A stretch of DNA of 64,000 nucleotides from Dinghuibacter silviterrae (GCF_004366355.1 NZ_SODV01000001.1:3596001-3660000); one strand, 5' to 3'. Shown: positions 26,054 to 38,181, counted from the first letter of the stretch. The notes: generated by a model from the letters alone, not told the origin. Program-made: numbers and translations.

Positions 26054-29000
26054 GTGAAGCATTTTGCTTACATTTTCCTGGCTCTGTCCGGCTACGCCCT
26101 TCCGCATACGGCGGTGGGCGGGGCGCCCCCCACACTCAGCAGCACCCTTACCCCGGGTCCCGTTTGTAGCGGGAGCGCGTTTTTGTATGTGCCGTCGAGC
26201 AGCAGTGCGCAGGTAGGGTATACGTGGAGCCGGGCGGCCGTTCCGGGGATTGCGAATCCGGCGGCGACGGGGGAGGGGGCGATCGACGAAACCCTGGTCA
26301 ATACGACGTCGCTGCCCATTACAGTGTCCTATCAGTATACTTTGTATTCCCAGGGGGTGACGAACACACAAACGGTACAGGTGGTGGTCAATCCGTCGCC
26401 CACGGTGGGGTTTACGGTGAGCGATCCGATACCTTGTACGGGGTCGCAGTATATATTCACGAATACGTCGTCGATCGGGAGCGGTACATTGACCTATCAA
26501 TGGGCCTTTGGGGACGGGAACACGTCTACGCTGACCAATCCCAGCGATTTTTATACGACGGGTGCCGGGGTCTATACGGCGACGCTGGTCGCAACGAGCA
26601 GCGCGGGTTGCCAGGCGTCGGCGTCGAGAAACGTGACGGTGAATGCGCTGCCGTTTGCGGACTTTACGCTGGCCGTTACCGGCAGCCCTGCCTTTACCGA
26701 ATGGACCATCGATTATACCAATACCTCCCAGGGGGGAACGGCCTACCAGTGGGACTTTAACGGCGTGACCCAGAACCAGGCGCCGCCGACGAACCAGACG
26801 CAGTATACGTTTATGTTGCCGTATTTCCAGTTGGGCTCCCAGCTTACGGTGACCAATGCAGCGGGGTGTTCCCAGGCGGCCTCACAGAGCTTTTTTGCCC
26901 CAGGGGATAACTATGGCCCGAACAGCGAATTTTTTATCGGGACGGCACCGGGCGCGAACAATACGGACCGGGGCTGCCAGGGTGTTACCCTTTACTTTAC
27001 CAATACCAGCACGGTACCGCCCAACCAGGTCTATACGTGGAATTATAGCGATGGCGGGGCGGACCAAGGCCTGAACATGACGACAGCGCAGCACACGTTT
27101 ACAACTCCGGGTACCTGGCTCGTCACAGAAACGGAGGCCAGTCCCGGCGGGGGGCTGACCGCTTCATGGACGTACCGGACGGTCAATATTTACCCGGCCG
27201 CCACGCCCCCGACGTTCTCGCCGGGTATCGCCGGCGGCACGCTTTTGTTGTGCCCGGGACAAAGCACGGAGCCCTACAGCTTCGGCAACGCAAAGGAAGG
27301 GATGTCTTTCGCCTGGACGACGACCGGGGGCGCCACGGGAGCACCCGCGAGCGGGAACGGGGCCTTTTTGCCGGCCTTTACCGCGGCGGCGAATGTCAGC
27401 AATGCGCCGGTATCCTCGACGGTCAAGGTGACGGAAACGTCGCCGTATGGGTGCGGCACGGCTTCCTCCAACATCGTCGTGACGGTCAATCCCACCCCGG
27501 TGTTTACGGGCGCGTATGCGGCGCAGAACGTGTGCAGCGGTGCTACCGTCAACGGGTATACGCTGAGCGCCACCCCGGCCGGTGCGACCTATTCCTGGAC
27601 CAATTCGGACCCCGTGACGGGGCTTGCGGCAACCGGCAGCGGGAACGTTCCTGCGTTTACCGGGACGACCTACGCGCCTGCCCCCGAGACGTCAACCGTC
27701 ACGTTGAAAGCAACGAATAACGGCTGTAGCGCCACCACGGCGTATACGTTTACGGTACGGCCGTCACCGGACCTGTCGACCACGCTGGCGCCCGCGGCTG
27801 TTTGTAGCGGGACGCCGTTTGTATATACACCCCAAAGCACGACCACGGGCGTGACCTATAACTGGAGCAGGGCGGCAGTGCCGGGGATCTCGAACCCGGG
27901 TAACCTGGGCGCGGGGAACGTAAACGAGACACTGGTAAACACGACGGCGAACCCGGTCACAGCCGTCTATGCGTATACGTTGCAGGCGGGGGGATGCCCG
28001 AATACACAGGACGTAGACCTCGTCGTGAATCCGCTCCCGGACGTCCTTTTGCCGGCGGGGGCTGCGCAAACCGTGTGCAGCGGGGCGATGACGAATGCGG
28101 TACCGTTGACGGGCGATGTCACCGGAACCGTGTTTAACTGGACCAACAGCAATCCGGCGATCGGCCTGGCGGCGTCGGGCACCGGAACCATTCCGGGTTT
28201 TACTGCCGGGAATGCGGGTACGGGGAATATCCAGATCACGGCGCAACGCCCCGCGGGATGCGTCATGGCCGCGCCTGCCGGCTTTACGTTTACCGTGAAC
28301 CCCCTACAGGCGCCCACGGTAACGGCGCCCTCGGGGACCCTTCTTTGCCCGGGGGATTCGGTGGCCCTGGTGGCAAGCGGCGCCCCGTCTTACCAGTGGT
28401 ATGACAACGGGCAGCCCGTCAACGGGGCGGTGACGGATACGTACGACGCCTACCAGACGGGATCTTTTACGGTGACGGCGATCACCGCCCAGGGGTGCAG
28501 GGATTCAAGCGCGCCGGCGGAAGTCGTGACCCTGATACCGCAACCCATTATGGGCTTTCTTGACGTTTCGCCCGTGTGTACGGGTCAGGCAGTGTCCTTT
28601 ACCAATGCCACGACCGAACCCGGGGGGACCATTCCGCTGACCTGGTGGTGGCACGACGATGCAGGCAATACCAGCACGTTCTCCTCGCCTTCTTTTACCT
28701 ATCCCAATGCCGGGTCGTATACGGTTACCCTGGTGGCTACACCGGGGGGCTGTGCCACCCGTGAGGATTCCATAGCAAAAGTCGTGGTGGTGACGCCGCC
28801 GGCAAACGGGGTAACCCTGCCGGTGGTTACGACCGAAACCGGTGTGGCGACGCAGCTCGATGCCCGGAACTTTGGCAACGTCATCTATTTGTGGACACCG
28901 CCCACCGGTCTTTCCAATCCCCAGATCGAAGACCCGGTCGCGACCCTTGCGTCTTCACAGCAATACCTGATCACGATGACCCTGCCTTCGGGTTGTTCGA

Positions 29001-29296
29001 CGACGGATACCCTCGAAGTGGAAGTCTTCCCCAAGGGGGTGGTCTATATCCCCAAAGCGTTTACACCTAACGGTGACGGGGTAAACGACCTTTTTGTCAT
29101 TGCGGGGATCAACAACTATCCGGGGTCCTCGCTGACGGTGTATAACAGATGGGGCAAACAGGTGTATTTCGCCTCCAGTTATGCAAATGACTGGAACGGC
29201 GCGGGCCTGGAGCAGGGCGCTTACATCTATGTGCTGCGGCTGAATACGGGCAACGGGATCCGGATCTTTAAGGGGACGGTGGTGTTGATACGATGA
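26054..29296 (+). CDS. T9SS type B secreted protein with PKD/Ig-like repeats (gliding-motility-associated C-terminus)
   Basis: 1080 aa starting at a GTG codon. A short hydrophobic N-terminus (KHFAYIFLALSGYALPHTAV) serves as signal peptide. The body is a chain of PKD and Ig-like domains: the unit with WSRAAVPGI...NETLVNTT appears at about 56-110 and again at 600-650; VCSGATVNGYTL and VCSGAMTNAVPL mark two others; FGDGNTST and WWHDDAGNTS are PKD loops. The final ~85 residues (IPKAFTPNGDGVNDLFVI, YNRWGKQVY, GAYIYVLRL) are the CHU_C/type B sorting domain read by the T9SS. It is probably a cell-surface adhesin or ligand-binding protein. An Hcp-like gene follows after 20 bp. Confidence 0.92.
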   Translation: MKHFAYIFLALSGYALPHTAVGGAPPTLSSTLTPGPVCSGSAFLYVPSSSSAQVGYTWSRAAVPGIANPAATGEGAIDETLVNTTSLPITVSYQYTLYSQGVTNTQTVQVVVNPSPTVGFTVSDPIPCTGSQYIFTNTSSIGSGTLTYQWAFGDGNTSTLTNPSDFYTTGAGVYTATLVATSSAGCQASASRNVTVNALPFADFTLAVTGSPAFTEWTIDYTNTSQGGTAYQWDFNGVTQNQAPPTNQTQYTFMLPYFQLGSQLTVTNAAGCSQAASQSFFAPGDNYGPNSEFFIGTAPGANNTDRGCQGVTLYFTNTSTVPPNQVYTWNYSDGGADQGLNMTTAQHTFTTPGTWLVTETEASPGGGLTASWTYRTVNIYPAATPPTFSPGIAGGTLLLCPGQSTEPYSFGNAKEGMSFAWTTTGGATGAPASGNGAFLPAFTAAANVSNAPVSSTVKVTETSPYGCGTASSNIVVTVNPTPVFTGAYAAQNVCSGATVNGYTLSATPAGATYSWTNSDPVTGLAATGSGNVPAFTGTTYAPAPETSTVTLKATNNGCSATTAYTFTVRPSPDLSTTLAPAAVCSGTPFVYTPQSTTTGVTYNWSRAAVPGISNPGNLGAGNVNETLVNTTANPVTAVYAYTLQAGGCPNTQDVDLVVNPLPDVLLPAGAAQTVCSGAMTNAVPLTGDVTGTVFNWTNSNPAIGLAASGTGTIPGFTAGNAGTGNIQITAQRPAGCVMAAPAGFTFTVNPLQAPTVTAPSGTLLCPGDSVALVASGAPSYQWYDNGQPVNGAVTDTYDAYQTGSFTVTAITAQGCRDSSAPAEVVTLIPQPIMGFLDVSPVCTGQAVSFTNATTEPGGTIPLTWWWHDDAGNTSTFSSPSFTYPNAGSYTVTLVATPGGCATREDSIAKVVVVTPPANGVTLPVVTTETGVATQLDARNFGNVIYLWTPPTGLSNPQIEDPVATLASSQQYLITMTLPSGCSTTDTLEVEVFPKGVVYIPKAFTPNGDGVNDLFVIAGINNYPGSSLTVYNRWGKQVYFASSYANDWNGAGLEQGAYIYVLRLNTGNGIRIFKGTVVLIR

Positions 29297-29316
29297 GTCA
29301 CTAATTTCTTATCTAT

Positions 29317-29832
29317 ATGCGGAAAATCTACTGTTTTCTTTTGCTGTTGCTGGCCACCACCGTCGTAACGGCACAGACACTCCCCGTCATCGCTTATGTG
29401 ACGATCCAGGGCAATAAGCAGGGGACCTTCAAAGGGGGGCGGATCGAATGCGTTGGCTTTAGCTATGGTATATCGCAACCCATGGACGTGGGGACCGGTA
29501 TGGTCACCGGCAAGCGTCAGCATACCCCTATCGTCATCGTCAAACGCCTGGACGCTTCTTCCCCACAGCTTTTGCAGGCCGCCTCTTCCAATGAATCGCT
29601 CAAAACGGTGACGATCGAATTCTCCCGGCCGGGTGAAGGGAAAGCCTTTCAAACCATCAAGCTGACCAATGCCTCGGTCGTGAAGATCAACCAATACGGG
29701 GGCACGGCTTCTCCCGAAAAGTTGCTGCCCAACGGCAACGTCCTGGAAGAAATCAGTTTTAGCTTTCAAAAGATCGAGGTCACGAACGTAGACGGGAAAA
29801 CGTCAGCGTCGGATGATTGGAATGTCCGATAG
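29317..29832 (+). CDS. Hcp-like (type VI tube protein) domain protein with a signal peptide
   Basis: 171 aa. Residues 1-20 (MRKIYCFLLLLLATTVVTAQ) are a Sec signal peptide, unusual for Hcp, which is normally cytoplasmic. The mature part matches the Hcp1/TssD barrel: IAYVTIQGNKQGTF, GKRQHTPIVIVKRLDASSPQ, KTVTIEFSR, IKLTNASVVKINQY and EEISFSFQKIEV. No other T6SS gene (TssB, TssC, VgrG) is in the window. The protein is therefore probably a secreted relative of Hcp used outside a contractile machine, or an exported one used by an unlinked system. It lies 20 bp after the T9SS type B gene. Confidence 0.88.
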   Translation: MRKIYCFLLLLLATTVVTAQTLPVIAYVTIQGNKQGTFKGGRIECVGFSYGISQPMDVGTGMVTGKRQHTPIVIVKRLDASSPQLLQAASSNESLKTVTIEFSRPGEGKAFQTIKLTNASVVKINQYGGTASPEKLLPNGNVLEEISFSFQKIEVTNVDGKTSASDDWNVR

Positions 29833-29858
29833 ACATTTGTCCGTATCTTCAAAGCAAG

Positions 29859-32208
<2,350 letters not shown>

Positions 32209-32209
32209 A

Positions 32210-35200
32210 TTAAAAGATAAACAGTTTGACCGGTGCCCGGTCATTCAGTTGCAGGAAGTACATGCCTGCGGCCAGCGGGCCGGGTAGGTCGACCCGGATC
32301 GTTTCGTTTGCCTCGACTTTTTCCGTCAGGATCAAACGTCCCTTTTCGTCATACAGGTTCAGCTTTGTATCCGAACCTCCGGTTTGGACAAAGAACACGC
32401 GCCCCGTCACGGGATTGGGATAGACGACCGTCTGCTGTAGCGCTGGCGTATAGGCGGCACTGTAAGAAGCGGCCCCGCTGCTATCCGGTTCCACGCCATA
32501 GACCAGTTGTCCCTTGTAATACACCGTGATGTGGTTGTTGACTCCAAATGTTGGTACCGCCGGCTGCCAGGACCAGTCGTTGGTTTCGTTGAAAACGCTC
32601 CAGTCGCTTTTCGCAATCCGGTATTGAATGTTGCCGGTGTTGCTGAGGGGATAGAACGTGCCGGTATCGGGCGCAAGCTCGAAATAGGTGCCGGCCGGCG
32701 AGAACTGCCCGGTAACGCCTATGGTCGCGTAATCGATCCAATAATTGAGCGGCACCGTCCCGTCCTCAGTAAACCAATACCGCACGCGCACGTCGCTATA
32801 GGAAACAGGCACGTTCCCCAGGTTCTGGAGCTGGAGGTAGGTGCTGATGGTATTGGTATTCGGACTGGAATTCTGGTTTTGATACAAAGGCTGCAAGGAG
32901 ACGACGGGGGCGACGGGCGCAGGCTCCGTACCCCACACCAGTACGCCATTACGGTACAGCGTGATGTGGCTGTTTGTATCATACGACGCGCTGTTGCTGA
33001 AAGAGTAGTCGTTGGTCTCGGTCATGACCGGCCAGGCCGCGCCCGCAATCCTCGACTGGATTTCCCCGGAAGTGGTACCGGGTGCCAGCAGCCCGCTCGT
33101 GGTATCAAAGCTGTACTGTACATAGCCGAACGCGTTGGTGTACGGCTGCGCGAGGGGCACATAGACCGCCTGTATGTGGCTGTTGCCTATGGCCGCGTAG
33201 TCGATCCAGGTATTGATCCCGGCATAGTTTTCCGGGGTGAACCAGTACCGGGCGGTCAGGGTGCTATAGGTGTATGCGGCCGTATCAGCGCTGACGATTT
33301 GCAGGAACGGCGTGATGGTATTGCTGGTCGTGTCCCCGGAAGCATTCCGGTAAAGCACCTGGAGGTTGACGGGGAGGACGGTCAGCGGCTGACTGGCGGA
33401 AGCGGCGTTGTAGACGTTGTTGCCGCTTTGGGTGGCGGTAATGACAGTGGTACCGGGGGTAACGGCGTGGAAGAAGCCATTGGCGATAAAACCGATCGAC
33501 GGGTTCGAACTCGTAACCGTCACCGGCAGACCCGTGCTGGCCGTCGCGATCAATGTGGCGGAGTCCCCGGGGCGCATACGCGCAAGACTGTCCAGCGTTA
33601 CCACCTGGTTCAACTTCGGCAACCCCCAGAACTGTATTTCCGCCACATTCCCATACCCATTATCCGGCGCGAGGTACCGCAGGTAGTGGTATATCCCGGT
33701 ATCCCCGGTCTGTGCAATGGTGTACACCCCGACGGTGGGCAACGAGTCCACGGTAAAGAGCGTCACCCCGTCGCTAAAGTCGGACTTATTGGCCCCCTGG
33801 AAAATCCCCCCGGTCATCCGTTGGGGAAACCCGCTGCGGGGCGCAAAACTGATTTGCGTCACCCGGGCGCCGGTATCCGCGCCGAGCGTGATGCCTACCC
33901 AGGCGCTGTCCGCGATGGGGGCGTCGAAGTAGGTATTCAGGTTGCCGTCCATGGCTGCCGCGGCGGTGTTCGCGGCCACGTTGCCATAAGAACCCGGCGT
34001 CCCGATCAACGTGCCGGTCAACCGGACACCCACCAGAAGACTGGCGGGCGCGGAGGGCGCGCCCACGCCAAAGGAATCGATCCCGCTGATGGTATAGGAA
34101 TACGTTGAGCCGGCAACGGCCGTCGTGTCGGTGAAGCTCAACGCGGTGGTTGTACCGAGCGCAGTGGTTGCCCCGGGCACGGTATCTTCCCCGGGCACGA
34201 CGGTTGCCCGCTGTACCTGGTAGGCGCCTGACCAGCGATTCGGCGCCCAATTCAATGCGACGCCCTTTGTGGCGGACGCGACGTTGGGGGCGGCCGGTGC
34301 CGGAGGCGTAGCGGTGGGCGTATCTATATTTTTGTACCCCCAAAACTGGATCTCCGCGACATTGCAGTACCCGTTGGTGGGAGACACATAGCGCAGGTAA
34401 CGGTACCGGATACTGTCCGTTACCGGCTCGTCGTTGTACACGCCCTGGGTAGGGGAGACGCTCACCGTATACAAGGGGACCGCATCGCTGAAGTCCGGCA
34501 GGTTGGCGCCCTGGAAAACACCACCCAGCATGCGCCCAGGGTAATTGACGCGCGGTACGTAGCTGACCCGGGTGATCGTGGCGCTGGTATCCAGACCCAG
34601 GTCGATGCCCACCCAATCCCCGCTGCCCTGGGGTGCGTCGAAATAGGTGGCGAGGTTACCGTCCATGGCCGCGGCCGCCGTGTTTTTGGCCACATTACCA
34701 AAGGAGCCCGGGGTGCCGATGAGGGCGCCGGATAATTTGATGGGAAGCGTAAAGGCCGTGGGGGTGGTGGCGGTGCCCGTGCCCAAACGGTTTACACCAC
34801 TAACGGTGTAAACATAGGTTCCGCCGTTGACGAGACCTGTGTCCGCTAAAAAAGTCGTATCCGTAGCGCCGACGGTTGCCAGCGTGGCGGCGCTGGTGCC
34901 CCGCTGGATGGTATAACCGGTCGCCCCGTCCACCGGCTGCCAGCTTAAGGTGATCCGGCTATTCCCCGAAGCAAACGTGAGACCCGCCGGTGCAGTGGGC
35001 AGCGCCAATGGAAGTGTTTGCACCCGGGCCTCCGCGGTGGCCGGACCGGCGCCGATTACGTCGGAAGCAAGGACGATGTAAAAATAGGTGGTGCTGTCGG
35101 GTAGCCCGGTATCAGACCAGGTCGTATCGGTCAACCCGGATGCCACCGCGGCGTAGGGCCCGCCACTGGTAAGCGAGCGTTGTACCGTATAGCTCGACGC

Positions 35201-37288
35201 GCCACCGACCGAAGACCAGGTCAGGTTGATCCGGGAAGCACTGACGGCCGTTCCCTGGAGCGCGGCCGGTGCGGCCGGGGTCGCGCCGCCGCCGGTAACA
35301 ACGACATTGTCAAAGGTGCTGCTGTCCAGCACCCCCGTGGTGCCGGAGCAAGCCGCCAGCCCCACGTAAAAGGTATCCGCCATGGCAATAGACACCGAGT
35401 CCACCACAAACCAGGTGGCGCCGTCGGAAGATTCATACCCGGTAAAGGTGTTCCCCGACCGCTGCACTTTATACCAGGTAGGCGTGACCGTATAGTCGTT
35501 TCCCCCGACGGTGATCGCCGAGCCACCGGTGCCGGACCGGTACGCGAAGCCGCCCTCCCGTCCGCCCGTGTCGCCCAGCTTCATCAGGACCATCCGGGCG
35601 TTTGATGCCAGACTTTCCCGGAACATAATCCCCGTCCTGCTCAGGGTGCCGCCCACGGCCCACAGCCGGGCGGTAAACGTGACGTTCCCCGTCGCGCTTG
35701 CACAGGCAAACGTAAACCCGTCGGCCGTACCGCCGATTCCGGTCCCCGAGCCGTTGACGCGGAAGGTATTGTTGCTCACCGACGCATACCCCGCACTCCC
35801 CGCCGGGCTGACCGTTCCAATGTCCTGTTTGACCCACCCCGATGGCAGGGTGGAGGATGTTGCCGCAGGTGTGGCGCTTACCTCGCTTGAATTGGCGCTC
35901 GTCCCCGACTGGTTGATCGACGCCACCACGTAATAATAGGGCGTTCCGTTGGTGACGCTCCCGTCCGTAAAAAAGGGGGATGTGTTGTTGTTCACCGTGG
36001 AGATCGTCGTATAGGGCCCCCCGCTGGTCTTGGCTCGCTTCACCAAATACCCCTGTGCCGTATTCCCCGGCGGGGCCGTCCAACTGATCGTCACCTGGGA
36101 CACCTGTGCCGTGGCGGTGACTGCTGTGGGCGCAGCTGCCACGGGAGAGGGCGGGTAGGGCGACGCCGCACCTGTTTGGGTAAACGTCAAGGTGCCATAG
36201 CCAAAGTGATCCGTGCTTCCGTGTTCCGGCCGCATCAGTTGCGCCATCGACTGGACACCCGCCGCGCTTTGCCCCTGGAGGACGACATAGTGGTTGTAGA
36301 GCAGCTCCCAGATCGGCCGGTCATCCAGGCGTCCCCTTCCGTTGGCGGCCACCCAGTCCTGGCGCGGGTTGACACAGTTGTTGTAAAAAGTAAAGGGAAC
36401 CGTATTCCAAAGGTTGGTCTCCGCCACATACTCCGCCCCTGCCATCAGCCGGTTCGACGCATAGGAAAACAGGTCCAGCCCCTGGTTCCAGGCCACCTGG
36501 CACGCATAGCCCATCATGCCCACGCCCAGTTGCGCGTGCTCCTGGTCCCGCCCGCTTTCCTGCCACTGACCCAACGGCCCCGGATACAGCGTGTACACCG
36601 CGTTCATGATGCTCCCGTTCCCCGCTCCGTTATAAAAGTAGTTGACCCCTTCGTTATAAATCGCCGTATCGTCGCAAAGAACCCCCATCGCGATCATTGC
36701 CCCCAGGTTGCAGATGTCCCAGTTCGCCCAATAGTTCCCGATACAGGCCCCGTTATGGTTCACCAGGAAGTTGTGACAGACGGGGTACCAATAGGTCGTC
36801 ATCATCGTTTTGAACGCCGTAAAATGCGCGGCGTCCCATCCCGGATAGATCCTAAGTACCTCTGCCGCCAGCGCAAAGTCCATGATGGGTATCCCGCTCA
36901 GCCCCGGTATGTTGTCTCCGGTGGGCACCTGGTTCGTGGTCGCCGCCCAGGCGTTACAGATCCGCACCGCGCAGGCCGCAAAAGAAGTGTCTCCCGATAT
37001 GTACCAACGAATGGCGTTCAGGTAAGCCGCGTGCGCGTCCAGGTCCGTCTGTTGACGGCTCGTCCCCAGGTTCGCCAGCGGCTTGGCCGTATACGTATTT
37101 TGCGCCTGGGGATCCGTGATCAGTACGTTCCAGTCGTCGATCCACGGATGCGCCCCCGCGGCCACCTCGGTCTTCATCCGGTCCAGGTCCGCCTGCGTAT
37201 GCAGCCCCCCCGGGTGTACAAACGTTTGGGCCCTCCCCCGCGGAGCCATCACCAGCAACAGCAAGCAAATCGTAAGCGTCAATTTCAT
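32210..37288 (-). CDS. T9SS type A multidomain protein: alginate-lyase-like domain, F5/8C and CBM3 modules
   Basis: 1692 aa from start 37288 (signal peptide MKLTLTICLLLLVMAPRGRA). Order: alginate-lyase superfamily domain ~22-375 (HNGACIGNYWANWDICNLGA; GQWQESGRDQEH is a family signature); Fn3 ~385-475; a lectin-like beta-sandwich ~485-675; two Fn3 ~680-860; F5/8 type C-like ~865-1005; Fn3 ~1010-1100; second F5/8C copy ~1100-1230; Big-2-like ~1235-1310; two CBM3-like modules ~1315-1460 and ~1470-1600 (TARYWFTPENYAGINTWIDY, RVRYWFTEDGTVPLNYWIDY); type A sorting tail ~1615-1692 (VVYPNPVTGRVFFVQ). Expected role: surface or released polysaccharide depolymerase that adheres to cellulose-like material. 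Only the N-terminal domain is a candidate catalyst; alginate itself is not proven. Confidence 0.9.
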   Translation of the reverse strand: MKLTLTICLLLLVMAPRGRAQTFVHPGGLHTQADLDRMKTEVAAGAHPWIDDWNVLITDPQAQNTYTAKPLANLGTSRQQTDLDAHAAYLNAIRWYISGDTSFAACAVRICNAWAATTNQVPTGDNIPGLSGIPIMDFALAAEVLRIYPGWDAAHFTAFKTMMTTYWYPVCHNFLVNHNGACIGNYWANWDICNLGAMIAMGVLCDDTAIYNEGVNYFYNGAGNGSIMNAVYTLYPGPLGQWQESGRDQEHAQLGVGMMGYACQVAWNQGLDLFSYASNRLMAGAEYVAETNLWNTVPFTFYNNCVNPRQDWVAANGRGRLDDRPIWELLYNHYVVLQGQSAAGVQSMAQLMRPEHGSTDHFGYGTLTFTQTGAASPYPPSPVAAAPTAVTATAQVSQVTISWTAPPGNTAQGYLVKRAKTSGGPYTTISTVNNNTSPFFTDGSVTNGTPYYYVVASINQSGTSANSSEVSATPAATSSTLPSGWVKQDIGTVSPAGSAGYASVSNNTFRVNGSGTGIGGTADGFTFACASATGNVTFTARLWAVGGTLSRTGIMFRESLASNARMVLMKLGDTGGREGGFAYRSGTGGSAITVGGNDYTVTPTWYKVQRSGNTFTGYESSDGATWFVVDSVSIAMADTFYVGLAACSGTTGVLDSSTFDNVVVTGGGATPAAPAALQGTAVSASRINLTWSSVGGASSYTVQRSLTSGGPYAAVASGLTDTTWSDTGLPDSTTYFYIVLASDVIGAGPATAEARVQTLPLALPTAPAGLTFASGNSRITLSWQPVDGATGYTIQRGTSAATLATVGATDTTFLADTGLVNGGTYVYTVSGVNRLGTGTATTPTAFTLPIKLSGALIGTPGSFGNVAKNTAAAAMDGNLATYFDAPQGSGDWVGIDLGLDTSATITRVSYVPRVNYPGRMLGGVFQGANLPDFSDAVPLYTVSVSPTQGVYNDEPVTDSIRYRYLRYVSPTNGYCNVAEIQFWGYKNIDTPTATPPAPAAPNVASATKGVALNWAPNRWSGAYQVQRATVVPGEDTVPGATTALGTTTALSFTDTTAVAGSTYSYTISGIDSFGVGAPSAPASLLVGVRLTGTLIGTPGSYGNVAANTAAAAMDGNLNTYFDAPIADSAWVGITLGADTGARVTQISFAPRSGFPQRMTGGIFQGANKSDFSDGVTLFTVDSLPTVGVYTIAQTGDTGIYHYLRYLAPDNGYGNVAEIQFWGLPKLNQVVTLDSLARMRPGDSATLIATASTGLPVTVTSSNPSIGFIANGFFHAVTPGTTVITATQSGNNVYNAASASQPLTVLPVNLQVLYRNASGDTTSNTITPFLQIVSADTAAYTYSTLTARYWFTPENYAGINTWIDYAAIGNSHIQAVYVPLAQPYTNAFGYVQYSFDTTSGLLAPGTTSGEIQSRIAGAAWPVMTETNDYSFSNSASYDTNSHITLYRNGVLVWGTEPAPVAPVVSLQPLYQNQNSSPNTNTISTYLQLQNLGNVPVSYSDVRVRYWFTEDGTVPLNYWIDYATIGVTGQFSPAGTYFELAPDTGTFYPLSNTGNIQYRIAKSDWSVFNETNDWSWQPAVPTFGVNNHITVYYKGQLVYGVEPDSSGAASYSAAYTPALQQTVVYPNPVTGRVFFVQTGGSDTKLNLYDEKGRLILTEKVEANETIRVDLPGPLAAGMYFLQLNDRAPVKLFIF

Positions 37289-37414
37289 ATATGGACTTTT
37301 TTTTGCCCAAAATAACGTTGGGCCTTGCCAGAGGGGTAGGGCGAAACCGTCAAAGATGAGGGCGATTTCGCGGGGGGTGCGCCAGGTTGGAGCGTAATTT
37401 GCAGGGAGGTCTGC

Positions 37415-37612
37415 ATGACCTATGATTTTGAGACACTTGCTGTGTGCTTCGATCGGATTGCGGTGGAATTGCGGCAGGAGGAGGGACGGTATGTCGTCCA
37501 TTCTAAGGGGGTAACGATTTACTTCCCGGGTTTCGGCGAGATGCTCCGCTATTTATCGAACACGTATCCAGGCCTTTTCGTAAGTTTGGCCCCCCAAAAC
37601 CCCGGTAAATGA
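37415..37612 (+). CDS. small protein translationally coupled to a Crp/Fnr gene
   Basis: 65 aa: begins MTYDFETLAVCFDRIAVELR and ends PGLFVSLAPQNPGK. The stop overlaps the next start as ATGA, and a near -7 box (TAATTTG, one base short of consensus) lies about 15 bp upstream of the start, suggesting the promoter is here rather than before the regulator. It is soluble and of no recognised family. The alternative is that it is only untranslated leader, since it is very short; coupling is the main argument for it. Confidence 0.45.
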   Translation: MTYDFETLAVCFDRIAVELRQEEGRYVVHSKGVTIYFPGFGEMLRYLSNTYPGLFVSLAPQNPGK

Positions 37613-38178
37613 CGAGCCCGTTGCAGGCGTTTCTGGAAAAAAACACCCGGCTGACCCCGGACGACATTCTCGATATCAGCGCCACTTTTACCCCCCGCAC
37701 CGTGCGCCGGAATGACTTCCTGGAAGAAGAAGGGAAAGTCTGCAAACACCTGTACTTCGTCGGTACCGGATGCCTCCGGTTGTACGAAATAGACAAAAAA
37801 GGACAGGACATCACCGGTTTTTTTGCACTGGAAGACAGCCTGATCACCGCCTTTACCAGCTTTATCACCCAAAAGCCGTCCCGCGATTTTTTAGCGGCCT
37901 ACGAACCGGCGGAGATTTTTGTGATCGGCCGGGAGGCCTTTTTTGGTCTGACCGCCCGTTACGAGGAGTTTAAAAAACTATACGACCGGCTCATCGAATT
38001 CGCGCTGATCCACTCCCAGATGCGCATCTACAATTTCCTGGGCATGGAGGGCATCGACAAGCTCAAATGGGTGATGGAACACGAACCCAAGCTCCTGACC
38101 AGGATCTCCAGCCGGGCCGTCGCTTCCTACCTCGGCATGACCAATTCAACCCTCAGTAAACTAAAGGCCAGGCTTTAA
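37609..38178 (+). CDS. Crp/Fnr-family transcription regulator
   Basis: 189 aa. cNMP-binding-like barrel (RRNDFLEEEGKVCKHLYFVGTGCLRLY, DITGFFALEDSLITAFTSFI) followed by helix-turn-helix ISSRAVASYLGMTNSTLSKLKARL. Like other short Bacteroidota regulators of this type it probably responds to an unknown signal; an Fnr-type Cys cluster is absent. A perfect 16-bp palindrome starts 4 bp after its stop and lies in front of the next gene, a YdhR-like protein, so it is likely to regulate that gene. Confidence 0.93.
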   Translation: MTSPLQAFLEKNTRLTPDDILDISATFTPRTVRRNDFLEEEGKVCKHLYFVGTGCLRLYEIDKKGQDITGFFALEDSLITAFTSFITQKPSRDFLAAYEPAEIFVIGREAFFGLTARYEEFKKLYDRLIEFALIHSQMRIYNFLGMEGIDKLKWVMEHEPKLLTRISSRAVASYLGMTNSTLSKLKARL

Positions 38179-38181
38179 AAC

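Noticed and set aside
29317-29832. Type VI secretion locus
   Set aside because: Only an Hcp-like protein is present, and it carries a signal peptide. No sheath, baseplate, VgrG or ClpV gene exists in the window.
32507-34108. Long plus-strand frame opposite the alginate-lyase-like protein (also 36176-37315)
   Set aside because: Product is Arg/Gly/Val-rich and domain-free; the minus strand has signal peptide, CBM3 and sorting domain.
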